A stretch of 35,238 nucleotides of DNA from Rhodothermales bacterium (GCA_012271205.1 JAAXGT010000145.1:1-35238); one strand, 5' to 3'; shown: positions 1 through 9,301, numbered from the stretch's first letter. The notes: generated from the letters alone by a model not told the origin. Translations and numbers: made by a program.

Positions 1-726
1 CGCGGCTTTCGAAAAGCAGCCCTGGAAATTACGGGCAACGTAGAGCGGCGCATTGCCTGGGTAGCACAAGTAGTGTTTGCCATCAGTGATAATGCGCGGC
101 TACGCCGTGCAAACGTCCAGCTCACCAGTGATCTCGCCCGCTTACATGTTGCCGATCTGGAGAATGCTCGGCTGCGCGAGCTTTTGGCACTCAAAGCGGA
201 CAGTGTTTACCAAGTGGTGCCGGCCCGCATTGTGGCGCGTGACCCGTATGGTCAGACTAACTTCTTTACGCTGGACGCCGGTCAGAGAGATGGGGTCGCG
301 GTGGATATGGCCGTTATCGACGAAAACGGCATCTTGGGACGTGTAGTGCATACCAGCGCCCGTTACAGCCGGGTTATGCCATACCTGAATACGGAGTTTC
401 ACGTGCCGGCCATGATTGAGCCGCTTTTTGCAGTCGGCATGATTTCGTGGCCAGGATCCCATCCTGACGTGCTGGTTTTGGAGAACGTGGTCCAAACGGT
501 GCCGGTCAAGATAGGTCAGTCCGTGGTGACGCATGAAGCCAGTGGCATATTTCCACCCAACGTTCCGGTCGGGACGGTTAGTGCGGTCCGCTCACATCCC
601 GGACTAAACGCCTGGGATATCGAAGTTCGACCGGCGGCACCGCTGCATTCCACACGATTCGCTTTTGTCGTGCAGCGGATTATCGACGCGGAGCGCCTGG
701 CATTGGAAGCCGAACCGATGCAATAG
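1..726 (+). CDS. mreC: Rod shape-determining protein MreC (5' end outside window)
   Basis: The reading frame is open from the first base, so the start and the N-terminal cytoplasmic/membrane segment lie outside the window. What remains begins with a helical stretch that fits the MreC coiled coil, followed by the beta-rich periplasmic core typical of the family (for example the segment ARIVARDPYGQTNFFTLDAG and a later VDMAVIDENGILGRV). MreC is an inner-membrane protein whose periplasmic part links the MreB cytoskeleton to the elongation peptidoglycan synthases. No mreD follows; the next gene is a D,D-peptidase, so any mre operon lies upstream. Identification rests on the recognisable core sequence; length cannot be judged because the gene is cut. 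Confidence 0.9.
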   Translation, partial: RGFRKAALEITGNVERRIAWVAQVVFAISDNARLRRANVQLTSDLARLHVADLENARLRELLALKADSVYQVVPARIVARDPYGQTNFFTLDAGQRDGVAVDMAVIDENGILGRVVHTSARYSRVMPYLNTEFHVPAMIEPLFAVGMISWPGSHPDVLVLENVVQTVPVKIGQSVVTHEASGIFPPNVPVGTVSAVRSHPGLNAWDIEVRPAAPLHSTRFAFVVQRIIDAERLALEAEPMQ

Positions 727-731
727 CACGC

Positions 732-749
732 CACATTACGTGTAATGTG
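732..749. promoter_or_regulatory. Perfect 8-bp inverted repeat between mreC and the PBP4 gene
   Basis: CACATTACGTGTAATGTG has two perfect 8-base arms around a GT spacer. It begins 6 bases after the mreC stop and ends 34 bases before the next start. There is no T-run, so an operator is as likely as a hairpin. No regulator can be named. Confidence 0.4.
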
Positions 750-783
750 TATGTAAGGTGGCCATTATTACGGAGGCTTGGGC

Positions 784-2244
784 ATGATACACAGATATAA
801 AACGGTGATTTTCGGGTTCGCTTTGCTGGCACCCGGGGCTGTTGCACAACCCGGCCCGGCAGATGCAATACTGGACGTTCGGCCGCAGGCTTGGTGGGGC
901 GTGTTGGTAGTGGACGTATCCAGTGGCGAGGTGCACTATGCACGCAATGCGGAGCGAAGCTTTATTCCGGCGTCCGTCACCAAACTCTACACTACAGCTG
1001 CCGTGCTGGACCAGCTGGGGCCGGACTATCGTTATGAAACACGACTCTACGCCGATGGACCGGTGGCCAACAGCATCTTGCAAGGCAATCTGGTGGTCCG
1101 CGGCGCTGGCGATCCTACGACCGGGACACCAGGCGAATTACACCTCGCGATTTTTCACGCATGGGCGGATTCACTGCTGGCCCGCGGAGTGCGTCAGGTG
1201 CAGGGAGACGTGATCGGCGATGACGACATTTTTGATGACGTACTGCTGGGCGACAGCTGGAGCTGGGACGATCTTGTCTACGCGTACGCGGCACCGGTCA
1301 GCGGCCTGACTTTCCATGAGAATGTCGTCGACATCACCGTAACGCCCACGCATCCGGGGGCACCGGCGCAAGTTACGTGGACGCCTCTTGTACCGGGATT
1401 CTTCGATGTGGTCAATCATTCCACGACTCGTGCCCGCGGCGCATTGTTGCGCGAGGACTATGAGCGTGGGGCCACCGGCAACCGGATCATCATATCCAGT
1501 CAGGTGCCCGTAGGTCAAATCGACTCGGAGTCCATTAGCGTTCAAAATCCGACTTTGTACTTTATGCATGCGCTCCGGGAGGCTCTTCTGGCACGCGGCA
1601 TAGCCGTTCTCGGCCAACCAAGAGACATCGACGAGCTTTCCATCAAACCCGAGTATGGCCGTGCGTGGGTTGTGGCCCGGCACCAGTCCGTGCCACTCGA
1701 AGAGCTCATTGCCGAAACCAACAAGGACAGCCACAACCTCTTTGCCGAACATCTGCTGCGTACGCTGGGTGTAGAGCGTCCAGTTGCAGGCGAGGATCTG
1801 GAGCCAGGCTCGGCAGCCATGGGGGTGGCGGCCGCACAGGTCACGTTTGCAGCCGCACAGGTCGATACCAGTCGCCTGCAACTCGTGGACGGCTCGGGCC
1901 TGTCCCGCAAAAATCTTGTCAGCCCTCGCATGACCGTGAACCTGCTGCGCTATATGGCACACCATCCGAACCAGAGCGTGCGTCACACATTTCAAGCTTC
2001 ACTACCTGTAGGCGGCACCGACGGCACGCTCGAGTACCGTTTCCCGGCCGGAGCACCAGCGCACCGTGTGGTGCAGGCAAAGACCGGCACCCTGGGTAAT
2101 GTGAGCACACTGGCCGGCTACGTGTCCAGTGGCAGCAGAAAGCAGTTGGCCTTTGCGATTTTTTGCAATCACTTCACCGGCAAATACAGCGACATTCGCA
2201 GCATTCAGGACCGGTTGGTAAACCACTTGGCGAGCCTGCCCTGA
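784..2244 (+). CDS. dacB: D-alanyl-D-alanine carboxypeptidase/endopeptidase, PBP4 (DacB) family
   Basis: This is a periplasmic S13-family penicillin-binding protein that trims or cuts D-Ala cross-links in peptidoglycan. All three active-site motifs are visible: SVTK at residues 64-67, the S-x-N motif SHN within KDSHNLFAEHLL, and KTG within VQAKTGTLG. A hydrophobic signal peptide occupies roughly residues 7-22. The insert between the first two motifs and the total of 486 residues fit PBP4. I chose ATG 784 because a GGAGG at 772-776 sits 7 bases upstream; an in-frame TTG at 778 is too close to that site. It follows mreC by 57 bases, consistent with shared cell-wall function. Confidence 0.92.
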   Translation: MIHRYKTVIFGFALLAPGAVAQPGPADAILDVRPQAWWGVLVVDVSSGEVHYARNAERSFIPASVTKLYTTAAVLDQLGPDYRYETRLYADGPVANSILQGNLVVRGAGDPTTGTPGELHLAIFHAWADSLLARGVRQVQGDVIGDDDIFDDVLLGDSWSWDDLVYAYAAPVSGLTFHENVVDITVTPTHPGAPAQVTWTPLVPGFFDVVNHSTTRARGALLREDYERGATGNRIIISSQVPVGQIDSESISVQNPTLYFMHALREALLARGIAVLGQPRDIDELSIKPEYGRAWVVARHQSVPLEELIAETNKDSHNLFAEHLLRTLGVERPVAGEDLEPGSAAMGVAAAQVTFAAAQVDTSRLQLVDGSGLSRKNLVSPRMTVNLLRYMAHHPNQSVRHTFQASLPVGGTDGTLEYRFPAGAPAHRVVQAKTGTLGNVSTLAGYVSSGSRKQLAFAIFCNHFTGKYSDIRSIQDRLVNHLASLP

Positions 2245-2248
2245 GCGA

Positions 2249-2281
2249 AACCCGTATTAAGAGGAGCGTGTATACCGGGTT
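2249..2281 (+). terminator. Weak stem-loop after the PBP4 gene
   Basis: AACCCG pairs with CGGGTT, extended by TAT/ATA with one bulged C. There is no U-tract after it, so terminator function is only a guess. It may also mark the leader of hslV. Confidence 0.2.
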
Positions 2282-2317
2282 ACGCCTGTGTTAATCTGGG
2301 CAAGAGGAATTTAATTT

Positions 2318-2947
2318 GTGATCGTGGAGCAGGTCAGACATGCAGCCTGCCCAATTGGATTGTTTGTTATGGGTCAGCCAACAACGCCATTAATGCATGG
2401 CACCACAGTGGTAGGTGTACGTCGAAGCGGCAGCGTTGCGCTCGGATCAGATGGTCAAGCCACTTTGGGCAACACCGTCATGAAGCACAAAGCGCAAAAG
2501 GTGCGATACCTGTTTGAAGGCAAAATTCTTGCGGGTTTTGCGGGCTCGACCGCCGATGCATTTACGCTCTTTGAGCGCTTTGAGGAAAAACTCCATCAAT
2601 ATTCGGGCCACTTGACACGTGCGGCCGTCGAACTGGCGAAGGACTGGCGTACAGATCGCTACCTGCGGCGCCTCGAAGCACTATTAGCCGTAGGCGCTTC
2701 CGATCGGCTGCTGATTATTAGTGGCAGCGGTGACATCATCGAACCTGACGATGATATTGTCGCCATAGGCTCAGGAGGACCCTACGCGCTTGCAGCGGCA
2801 CGGGCACTCGGGCAGCATGCGCCGCAACTGTCGGCCAAAGAAACCGTAGCGCACGCATTGGCCATTGCCGCGGACATTTGTATTTACACGAATCAGTTTG
2901 TGACGATTCTGGAAATTGACGCCGATTCGACTCCGGCGTCGGCCTGA
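2318..2947 (+). CDS. hslV: HslV (ClpQ) peptidase subunit of the HslUV protease
   Basis: HslV is an N-terminal-nucleophile threonine peptidase that forms a double hexameric ring and degrades proteins unfolded by HslU. The core is highly typical: [25 protein letters not shown]-like (here [15 protein letters not shown]), [44 protein letters not shown] and ICIYTNQFV. The catalytic residue is the first Thr of HGTT, which must be freed by removing everything before it. The start is uncertain. GTG 2318 has AGAGGA 9 bases upstream but implies a 28-residue pre-sequence; ATG 2369 (10 residues) or ATG 2393 (2 residues, MHG before T) fit the family better but lack a clear ribosome site. Its partner hslU is not adjacent: a NYN-protein gene lies between them. 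Confidence 0.95.
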   Translation: MIVEQVRHAACPIGLFVMGQPTTPLMHGTTVVGVRRSGSVALGSDGQATLGNTVMKHKAQKVRYLFEGKILAGFAGSTADAFTLFERFEEKLHQYSGHLTRAAVELAKDWRTDRYLRRLEALLAVGASDRLLIISGSGDIIEPDDDIVAIGSGGPYALAAARALGQHAPQLSAKETVAHALAIAADICIYTNQFVTILEIDADSTPASA

Positions 2948-2977
2948 GCCGCTATTCAAATAAGTATCTGACGAATA

Positions 2978-3964
2978 ATGCAATACACACAGCAACCTGG
3001 TACGGTCTCCTCAGATAAAGAATGTGCCCTAGCCTTTGTCGATTACGAAAATCTGTACAGCTTCCTGCACAAGCGCTCCGGGCCGCGGGCGCGGCCGGAG
3101 CATATTATCGCGGAATTGTTGCAGGCCATTCGGGAGCATCTTGAGTCCGCATGGGGCGCCAAGAGTGTGTCTATTGCCGCGTACGCTGACTTTGCATCCC
3201 TGCCTGGGCCAAGTCAGGAGATTCAGCGGTCTTTGTATCTGGACGGCGTTGAGCCACGGTTCGTACCGGGCTCCATGCAACACAATGCGGCCGAAATACA
3301 AATCTGTGTCGATGCTATTGACAGCCTGCACACACACCCGGATATTGGCATGCTGGCGATCGTGACAGCGGACCGCTTCTATCTTCCGATCGTGCAGCAC
3401 TGCCAGCGAAAGGGAGCCCGGACCGTTATCGTAACCTTCAGGCCCCCGGAAGCATCGCGTGCGCAGACCCCAGAAGATCTGTTCATCAACGCAAACAACT
3501 TGCTGGACGGTGAGACCGGAGCCGATTCCCACAGAAGTCCGGCTGTCAGCACACGTCCGAAGCGGCGTGAATCTGTGGATTATACGGCCCTCACAGATCA
3601 GACTACACTCCAAGCACTTGAAATCATAGACGAGTACTTTGGCCACTACAACGAGATTTATTTGACCCCCCTATTACGCAAGCTCTCGGAGGTGCTGGGG
3701 GAAGATATTGATCCCAAGCAGCTTATTAGCGAAATCGAAGGAGCAGGCGCAATTTGGCTTGAAAAGCGCAAGGGATACCCGTATGACTATACCGTGCTAC
3801 TATTGAATATTCAGCATCCCGATGTCGTTGCCCTGCAACAAGACGATTTCAGCCATATGGATAACGAGCACGCCGAGGACTACGAAGAGGCAGAGAACCT
3901 GCCCGATGATGAGGAATGGGATGACGACTATGAAGTGCGCTCGTATGCCAATTCCGACGTGTGA
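2978..3964 (+). CDS. NYN-domain (PIN-like) protein with C-terminal winged-helix-like segment and acidic tail
   Basis: Residues about 15-175 look like a NYN/DUF88 domain, a PIN-like fold found in metal-dependent RNases. Candidate acidic/polar site residues are D22 and N25 in FVDYENLY, D112 in QICVDAID and D132 in IVTADRFYLPIV. The common S-G-D-S-D motif is replaced by T-A-D-R-F, so the site is incomplete by the usual pattern and activity is not assured. Residues about 205-280 form a separate helical segment (TLQALEIIDEYFGHYNEIYL onwards) that resembles a LOTUS/OST-HTH-like RNA-binding module. The last 35 residues are very acidic. The gene starts 30 bases after hslV and ends 48 bases before hslU, so the three are likely cotranscribed. 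RNA cleavage or binding is inferred, not shown. Confidence 0.75.
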   Translation: MQYTQQPGTVSSDKECALAFVDYENLYSFLHKRSGPRARPEHIIAELLQAIREHLESAWGAKSVSIAAYADFASLPGPSQEIQRSLYLDGVEPRFVPGSMQHNAAEIQICVDAIDSLHTHPDIGMLAIVTADRFYLPIVQHCQRKGARTVIVTFRPPEASRAQTPEDLFINANNLLDGETGADSHRSPAVSTRPKRRESVDYTALTDQTTLQALEIIDEYFGHYNEIYLTPLLRKLSEVLGEDIDPKQLISEIEGAGAIWLEKRKGYPYDYTVLLLNIQHPDVVALQQDDFSHMDNEHAEDYEEAENLPDDEEWDDDYEVRSYANSDV

Positions 3965-4012
3965 CGAGCAGGAACTCCGGATAAGGGACAGAACACAATA
4001 GATTGCCTGAGC

Positions 4013-5356
4013 ATGCCAGCCGAGCTTACACCACAGGAAATCGTCGTGGAGCTTGACTGCTATATTATCGGACAGCGTGAGGCCAAGCGTACGGTGGCCA
4101 TTGCGCTGCGCAATCGGTGGCGCCGGCAACAGGCTCCGCCGGACATCCAGGAAGAGATTCTTCCGAGCAACATCATCCTGATTGGCCCTACGGGTGTGGG
4201 CAAGACCGAAATTGCGCGGCGCCTGGCCCGACTGGCCGGCGCTCCGTTCATCAAGGTCGAAGCCACGAAGTTCACCGAAGTGGGGTATGTCGGACGCGAT
4301 GTCGAGAGCATGATTCGCGATCTGGCGGACCGGTCCATTAGTATGGTGCGCGAAGAACATGAGTCCAGAGTGCAGGAGCGTGCCAAAGGACTGGCCCAAG
4401 AGCGTATCATGGATGCATTGATGCCGCCGCTACCGACCCCGGACGGCAAGATCCCGGAGGAGAAACGGAGTTCTGCGACACATACGAAGCTGCGACAAAA
4501 GTTGCAGAACGGCGATTTTGACGAGCGTGAAATCGAAATCGAAGTCAGCACCGATCACTCTCCAATGCTGCAGGTTTTCGGGCCGATGGGGCTCGAGGAA
4601 ATGGGCATGAACCTGCAGGATCTGCTGGGCAATCTCAGTGGAAGGCGACGCAAGAAGCGACGCATTAAAGTCCGGGAGGCGCGGCGCCTTTTGACAAAGG
4701 AAGAAGCGCAAAAGCTCATCGACATGGATACCGTCACGCGGGAAGCGCTAAACCGCGTTGAAGAATCCGGCATCGTCTTTATCGATGAGATCGACAAAAT
4801 CGTCAGCCGGATGCAGAAGAATCAGGGAGGCGCAGATGTGTCTCGCGAAGGAGTACAGCGTGATTTGTTGCCCATTGTAGAGGGGGCCACCGTGACCACC
4901 AAGCACGGGATGGTGCGCACCGATCACATATTGTTCATTGCCAGCGGGGCCTTTCATGTTGCCAAACCCAGCGACTTGATTCCGGAAATGCAGGGCCGGT
5001 TTCCGATTCGCGTAGAACTGCACAGTCTTAACGAGGAAGACTTTTACCGTATTCTCACGCAGCCGCGCAATGCCCTCCTCAAACAGTACCAGGCCTTGCT
5101 TCTGGCTGAAGGGGTATCACTCACGTTTACGGACAACGCCGTGCGGGCCATTGCCAAGACAGCGGCAAGGGTGAATGCCGAAGTGGAAAACATCGGTGCC
5201 CGCCGCCTTCATACCATCATGACGACGCTGCTGGATGACTTGCTGTTTGACGCTGGAAGTACCGGCGTTGCCGCGGTGGAGCTGGATGCGTCGGCCGTTA
5301 ATGCCAGACTCAGCGAAATCGTAGAGAACCGCGACCTGAGTCAGTTTATCCTGTAG
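4013..5356 (+). CDS. hslU: HslU (ClpY) ATPase subunit of the HslUV protease
   Basis: HslU is a hexameric AAA+ unfoldase that feeds substrates into HslV. Visible elements are the N-terminal [17 protein letters not shown], Walker A GPTGVGKT at residues 58-65, the pore loop GYVGRD at 91-96, an inserted I-domain of roughly residues 110-240 rich in charged residues, Walker B IVFIDEID at about 254-261, and the sensor IASGAF. The C-terminus LSQFIL matches the tail that docks into HslV and activates it. At 447 residues it is of normal family length. Its position after the NYN gene is unusual, since hslV and hslU are normally direct neighbours. Confidence 0.97.
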   Translation: MPAELTPQEIVVELDCYIIGQREAKRTVAIALRNRWRRQQAPPDIQEEILPSNIILIGPTGVGKTEIARRLARLAGAPFIKVEATKFTEVGYVGRDVESMIRDLADRSISMVREEHESRVQERAKGLAQERIMDALMPPLPTPDGKIPEEKRSSATHTKLRQKLQNGDFDEREIEIEVSTDHSPMLQVFGPMGLEEMGMNLQDLLGNLSGRRRKKRRIKVREARRLLTKEEAQKLIDMDTVTREALNRVEESGIVFIDEIDKIVSRMQKNQGGADVSREGVQRDLLPIVEGATVTTKHGMVRTDHILFIASGAFHVAKPSDLIPEMQGRFPIRVELHSLNEEDFYRILTQPRNALLKQYQALLLAEGVSLTFTDNAVRAIAKTAARVNAEVENIGARRLHTIMTTLLDDLLFDAGSTGVAAVELDASAVNARLSEIVENRDLSQFIL

Positions 5357-5363
5357 TGAACAC

Positions 5364-6269
5364 GTGGCCGTGAGCGTGCATGATTTGTCGGATGCCGATG
5401 CGCGGGCCCGCTATAGCGCATTGTGGGCTGGTGCGGTACAACGATCGCCCTTTTCGTCGCTCGCTTATGCAGACGCGGTCCAGGCCGCTTTTGGGTTACG
5501 CTGCCAGTTGCATCTAGCCGACCATAATGCCGGCGCCATTTTGTATCTGAAGGGACGCGGTCTTTTGAAACGGGTCACCGTGCCGCCCTTTACCCAGTAC
5601 TCTGCCATCGTTCTGAAGGAGCCGGTCCCCCACCACCTGGTGCATCAGCGCAAGAGTCCGCTGGAATTGCTCTTGGCCTCAATAGAGCAGCACTGCCACA
5701 AGGCCGACCTCTTGCTGCGTACCCGGGATCCACGGCCTGCGCAGTGGCGCGGCTGGCATGTGCGGCCCCTGTTCACGTATGTCCTGGATCCGGCCGCGAG
5801 CACAGGCAACTGGTCCGCTACGGCCCGGCGTGTGGCCCGCACCAAAACGGATTTGTTTGAGCTGTGTGAGGATTCCGGATTTACGCGGCGCGTGATTGAC
5901 CTGTGCCTTGGCAGCTATGGGAGGCACCACCGCAATTTGCCTGCAAAACCACGTGTACTGGAGCACCTTGTCGGGTGTCTGTCTAGTCAGGTCCGCACGT
6001 TTGCGGCTTTGGATCAGGGCGAAGTAGCTGCCGGCATTATCGTTCTGCATGATAAACGCACCGCGCACTATTGGATAGCGGGAAGCCGTCCCGGACCAGC
6101 TATGACCGTACTCATTGGGCATGTCCTGACAGCCCTGCAGGCAACAGGAATCGCCTCGTTTGATTTGGTCGGGGCAAACACCCCTGCCATAGCCGAGTTC
6201 AAACGTGCTTTTGGTCCGTCAATGGACTTGTATTACCATCTGAAGCGCGGCCTTTTCGTCCAGTCCTGA
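5364..6269 (+). CDS. GNAT/FemAB-like acyltransferase domain protein
   Basis: The 301-residue protein resembles the FemAB/BioF2-like GNAT proteins found in cell-envelope clusters. Supporting segments are the C-terminal VGANTPAIAEFKRAFG, followed by a short YYHLKRGLF end, and the central AAGIIVLHDKRTAHYWIAGS strand pair typical of these folds. It has no signal peptide, so it should act in the cytoplasm. The start is GTG, 7 bases after hslU. It is followed within 9 bases by a membrane protein and then a flippase, which suggests a small cluster modifying or exporting an envelope sugar. The substrate cannot be read from sequence, and the assignment is at fold level only. Confidence 0.6.
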   Translation: MAVSVHDLSDADARARYSALWAGAVQRSPFSSLAYADAVQAAFGLRCQLHLADHNAGAILYLKGRGLLKRVTVPPFTQYSAIVLKEPVPHHLVHQRKSPLELLLASIEQHCHKADLLLRTRDPRPAQWRGWHVRPLFTYVLDPAASTGNWSATARRVARTKTDLFELCEDSGFTRRVIDLCLGSYGRHHRNLPAKPRVLEHLVGCLSSQVRTFAALDQGEVAAGIIVLHDKRTAHYWIAGSRPGPAMTVLIGHVLTALQATGIASFDLVGANTPAIAEFKRAFGPSMDLYYHLKRGLFVQS

Positions 6270-6278
6270 ATGTGATAT

Positions 6279-7856
6279 ATGCGGCTTCGAGCCGGTCGGT
6301 GGGCACGCCTGCTCACCGGGATGGGCATGCGCCCGCCCCTCTTTCTGCCTCTTTTGACACTGGCCCTGTATCTGCTGTGGCGTGGGTATGACTATGCAAT
6401 CAGTGATCAGGATGAAGTGATTCCCTACCTCCTGCATCTGCTGAATCCATCCCTGTATACCTCAGACTGGTTTGTCGGTGTACAGACAGAAGCGTTTGGA
6501 CCGCGAACCCTGTTCGTGTGGCTAGCCTGGCTCCCCGCCCGTTTGTTCGGCCCGTACCTCACTATTGCGGGGATGTACATTTTGACTTGGTGGGGCACGG
6601 CAAGTGCCCTGTATGCTCTTGGACTGCAGTTGACACGGGAGCGACTGGCGGCCGCCATCGGCGTTGTTCTTGCTGTGCTTTTTACCCCCAAGTTCACGCT
6701 GGGCGGCAATGATATCGTGACTTGGATACTAACTCCCAGCATGAGCGCCTGGGCATTGGGGCTATGGGGGCTGGTTTACTTTGTGCGCGGCCGTTCGCGC
6801 CGGGGCGCTGTGCTTATGGGCCTCGCCACTTGGATGCAGGCGCTTGTGGGATTGCAGTTGGCCCTGCTGTCCGGACTGCTGCTCCTTTGGCGCCACGGCT
6901 TGGCTTCACGCCGGACTTGGACATTTACAGGCGTGTATACCTTGGCGGCCCTGCCTGCGCTGGGCCCACTGATCTGGTTTCAGCTGAGCCGCTTGACTCC
7001 GAAAGGCAGCTGGTCGTATTTCTATATGTTGTTTGAATTTCGGGCCCCCCACCACTACCTCCCGACCTCTTTCACCCTTGAGTCCGCGGTCGGATTTGTG
7101 ATACTGACCGTGCTGGGCCTGTCGTGCTTTCGCATGCTCCCCAGTGCCCAGAAGCCGCTCGTGCAGCGTGCACTCATGCTTATAGCGGCCTTTTGTGTCG
7201 TTGGGTTTTTGTGTACTGAAGTGTTGCGCGTGGATACGGTTGCCAAATTGCAACTATTCAAGTTCACTGTAGTCGCCAAACTGTTATTTGTAATCGCAGT
7301 GTCCAATGCGATTGCCCTCAATGTCGTGAAACATGCCCGGCGCTATGTTGAGGTTTTTTTCGACCATGGTCATTACGCCTTGGGAGCGACGCTCCTACTT
7401 GTAGCCACATTGGTTATTGTAAGCCCGGATGCACTTGGGCTGTGGCAGCCTGAGGCGGCCACTCCCCCGGAGGAAGTGGCTATTTGGGCCCGGGATCACA
7501 CCGATCAGGATGCCCTCTTTGCCGTACCACCCCAATGGGCTCATTTCCGGTCACAAGCGCAGCGTGCGATTGTAATAAACTTCAAGGCGATTCCGTTTCA
7601 TGAGCCGTACATGACCGAATGGTTTGCCCGCCTTTTGGACATTGCTCCAGTGGAGCTTCCGCGTCGGGGTGGCCTCGCGCTTTTGCAGGCACTCGACGCA
7701 GCCTACCTTGCGCTCTCTCCGGATGAGGTGCGCGTACTGGCTGACAAGTACGGATTCGACTATATCATCCGGTCCCGAGAGGCCGTGCCGGAGGGGTTTA
7801 CCGTGGAATATGAGTCCGGATCGTGGGCCGTTTGGCGAATCTTGCCGGCCTCATGA
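6279..7856 (+). CDS. Polytopic membrane protein of unknown function, GT-C-like topology
   Basis: The 525-residue protein has about ten to twelve hydrophobic segments and a C-terminal soluble region from about residue 405. Near the first membrane segment is DYAISDQDEVIPYLLHLLNP, an acidic loop placed where GT-C glycosyltransferases carry their catalytic acid. The C-terminal part (WARDHTDQDALFAVPPQWAH and a later DKYGFDYIIRSR) resembles the globular tails of such enzymes and DUF6798-type proteins. A polyprenyl-phosphate-sugar glycosyltransferase is therefore plausible but unproven. The gene overlaps the flippase start by 4 bases (ATGA), so the two are translationally coupled. Confidence 0.55.
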   Translation: MRLRAGRWARLLTGMGMRPPLFLPLLTLALYLLWRGYDYAISDQDEVIPYLLHLLNPSLYTSDWFVGVQTEAFGPRTLFVWLAWLPARLFGPYLTIAGMYILTWWGTASALYALGLQLTRERLAAAIGVVLAVLFTPKFTLGGNDIVTWILTPSMSAWALGLWGLVYFVRGRSRRGAVLMGLATWMQALVGLQLALLSGLLLLWRHGLASRRTWTFTGVYTLAALPALGPLIWFQLSRLTPKGSWSYFYMLFEFRAPHHYLPTSFTLESAVGFVILTVLGLSCFRMLPSAQKPLVQRALMLIAAFCVVGFLCTEVLRVDTVAKLQLFKFTVVAKLLFVIAVSNAIALNVVKHARRYVEVFFDHGHYALGATLLLVATLVIVSPDALGLWQPEAATPPEEVAIWARDHTDQDALFAVPPQWAHFRSQAQRAIVINFKAIPFHEPYMTEWFARLLDIAPVELPRRGGLALLQALDAAYLALSPDEVRVLADKYGFDYIIRSREAVPEGFTVEYESGSWAVWRILPAS

Positions 7857-9301
7857 AGAGGATTGACCGCTTCTTCGGCACAAGTGGATTTCGAGGTCCG
7901 GTCCTGACACTGCTTTCAGGCTCGGGCATCGTAATGGCTATCGCCTATCTCGCGCAGGGTGTAATCACGCGTATGTATACGCCGGCTGAGATCGGAATCA
8001 GTCATTATTTCGTCTATATCATCGGCATTATCGGGGCCTTCGCCTCATTGCGTTACGAGGATGCCCTGATGCTACCCCGGGATGACGAGGACGCCGCCGT
8101 AGTGGTGTGGCTCTCGCTAATGGTGCTGGGGAGTATGGCAGCGCTTACCGCTGTTCTGACCGTCTGGCGACATGAAATTGCTGATTTCCTTCAGAAACCG
8201 GAAATTGGCCCTTATCTGGTACTGGTCCCGATCGCTTTGCTTTCGGTGCGCATCGGTAAGGTTGCGGAGTTTTGGCTGATCCGAAAGCGGGCTTTCCGGC
8301 ACATTACATCGGGGCACATCATAGTGCCGGCTACGATCGTCGGCACGCGCATCGGCGTGGGTGCCCCCCCTGTGTACGCCAATGAATCCGGGCTCATTGG
8401 CGGCTTCATAGCTGGCAACCTTGTGGGCACGATCTATCTGAGTGCGCTCGTCACTCGTCGCTACCTGAATTTGATGTGGCGTGCGTGCCGTTGGGACCGA
8501 ATCCAGGCCGCAGCGGTACGTTACCGCAGGTTTGCATTCTTTTCGACGCCGGCAACTGTGGTGGGGCAGACTATAACGCGGTTGCCAGCTTTTCTGATAC
8601 CAGTGTTCATCCTACAACACGAGGCGGAGCTCGGATACTTTACCCACGCGGTCGCAGCAATTGGTTATCCCCTCTCGTACATCGCGCGCTCGGTTGGGCA
8701 CGTGTTTTTTGTCACCGCTGCAGAGGCCCAGCTTAAAGGCAATCTCACACAAATCAGCAGCTCTGTGCATCGCAATCTGATCATGGTCGCCCTGTTCCCG
8801 CTTTTGGCGCTTATGCTGGGGGGGCCGGACTTTTTTGAAGTGTGGATGGGGTCCGGATGGGACCAGGCGGGCATTTACGCACAGTATGTCGGGGCGTGGC
8901 TCGTGCTCGGCGCTGTCGTTTCGCCATTGACGAGGATTTTTGATGTCACCGAAAATCAGCGTGTCGATTTTTCCATGAGCCTGTTGCTGTTGGGTGCTAT
9001 TACCCTGGCGGCAATCCTGGGCGGGCGGACTGGAAGAATTGAGACGATGCTGATCGCGGTCGGGGTGACGGGGGCTGCCGTGCGTTTCGCCCAGCTTTTG
9101 GTTTTGATGCGGCTTGCCCGTGTGCCAGCCCGCGAGATTGCCAGACCCTATTGGGATTTCTTTCTGCTCAGTCTGCCGCCGCTCGCCCTCGTGGCCTTGG
9201 CCCGGCTCTGGAACGATCCGTGGGTTACGACCCTTGCCCTGATAGTCTCAGGAGTTGCATATTTGGGCCTTGCCGTATGGAAGGAGAAACTACTGCGTTA
9301 G
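7853..9301 (+). CDS. Polysaccharide/lipid-linked oligosaccharide flippase (Wzx/PST family)
   Basis: The 482-residue protein has about a dozen membrane helices. Its N-terminus contains LTLLSGSGIVMAIAYLAQGV and then TPAEIGISHYFVYIIGIIGA with a following SLRYEDALMLPRDDEDA, a pattern very typical of Wzx-like flippases of the MOP superfamily. These move undecaprenyl-linked sugars across the inner membrane. I chose ATG 7853, which sits in an ATGA overlap with the preceding gene; an in-frame GTG at 7823 would need a 34-base overlap. The end overlaps the convergent bacilliredoxin stop by 4 bases. Together with the two genes upstream it forms a compact envelope-polysaccharide unit, though no nucleotide-sugar or initiating transferase genes are present in the window. 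Confidence 0.85.
   Translation: MKRIDRFFGTSGFRGPVLTLLSGSGIVMAIAYLAQGVITRMYTPAEIGISHYFVYIIGIIGAFASLRYEDALMLPRDDEDAAVVVWLSLMVLGSMAALTAVLTVWRHEIADFLQKPEIGPYLVLVPIALLSVRIGKVAEFWLIRKRAFRHITSGHIIVPATIVGTRIGVGAPPVYANESGLIGGFIAGNLVGTIYLSALVTRRYLNLMWRACRWDRIQAAAVRYRRFAFFSTPATVVGQTITRLPAFLIPVFILQHEAELGYFTHAVAAIGYPLSYIARSVGHVFFVTAAEAQLKGNLTQISSSVHRNLIMVALFPLLALMLGGPDFFEVWMGSGWDQAGIYAQYVGAWLVLGAVVSPLTRIFDVTENQRVDFSMSLLLLGAITLAAILGGRTGRIETMLIAVGVTGAAVRFAQLLVLMRLARVPAREIARPYWDFFLLSLPPLALVALARLWNDPWVTTLALIVSGVAYLGLAVWKEKLLR

Noticed and set aside
1171-1995. 274-codon - frame opposite the PBP4 gene
   Set aside because: It is antisense to all three PBP motifs and has no recognisable features.
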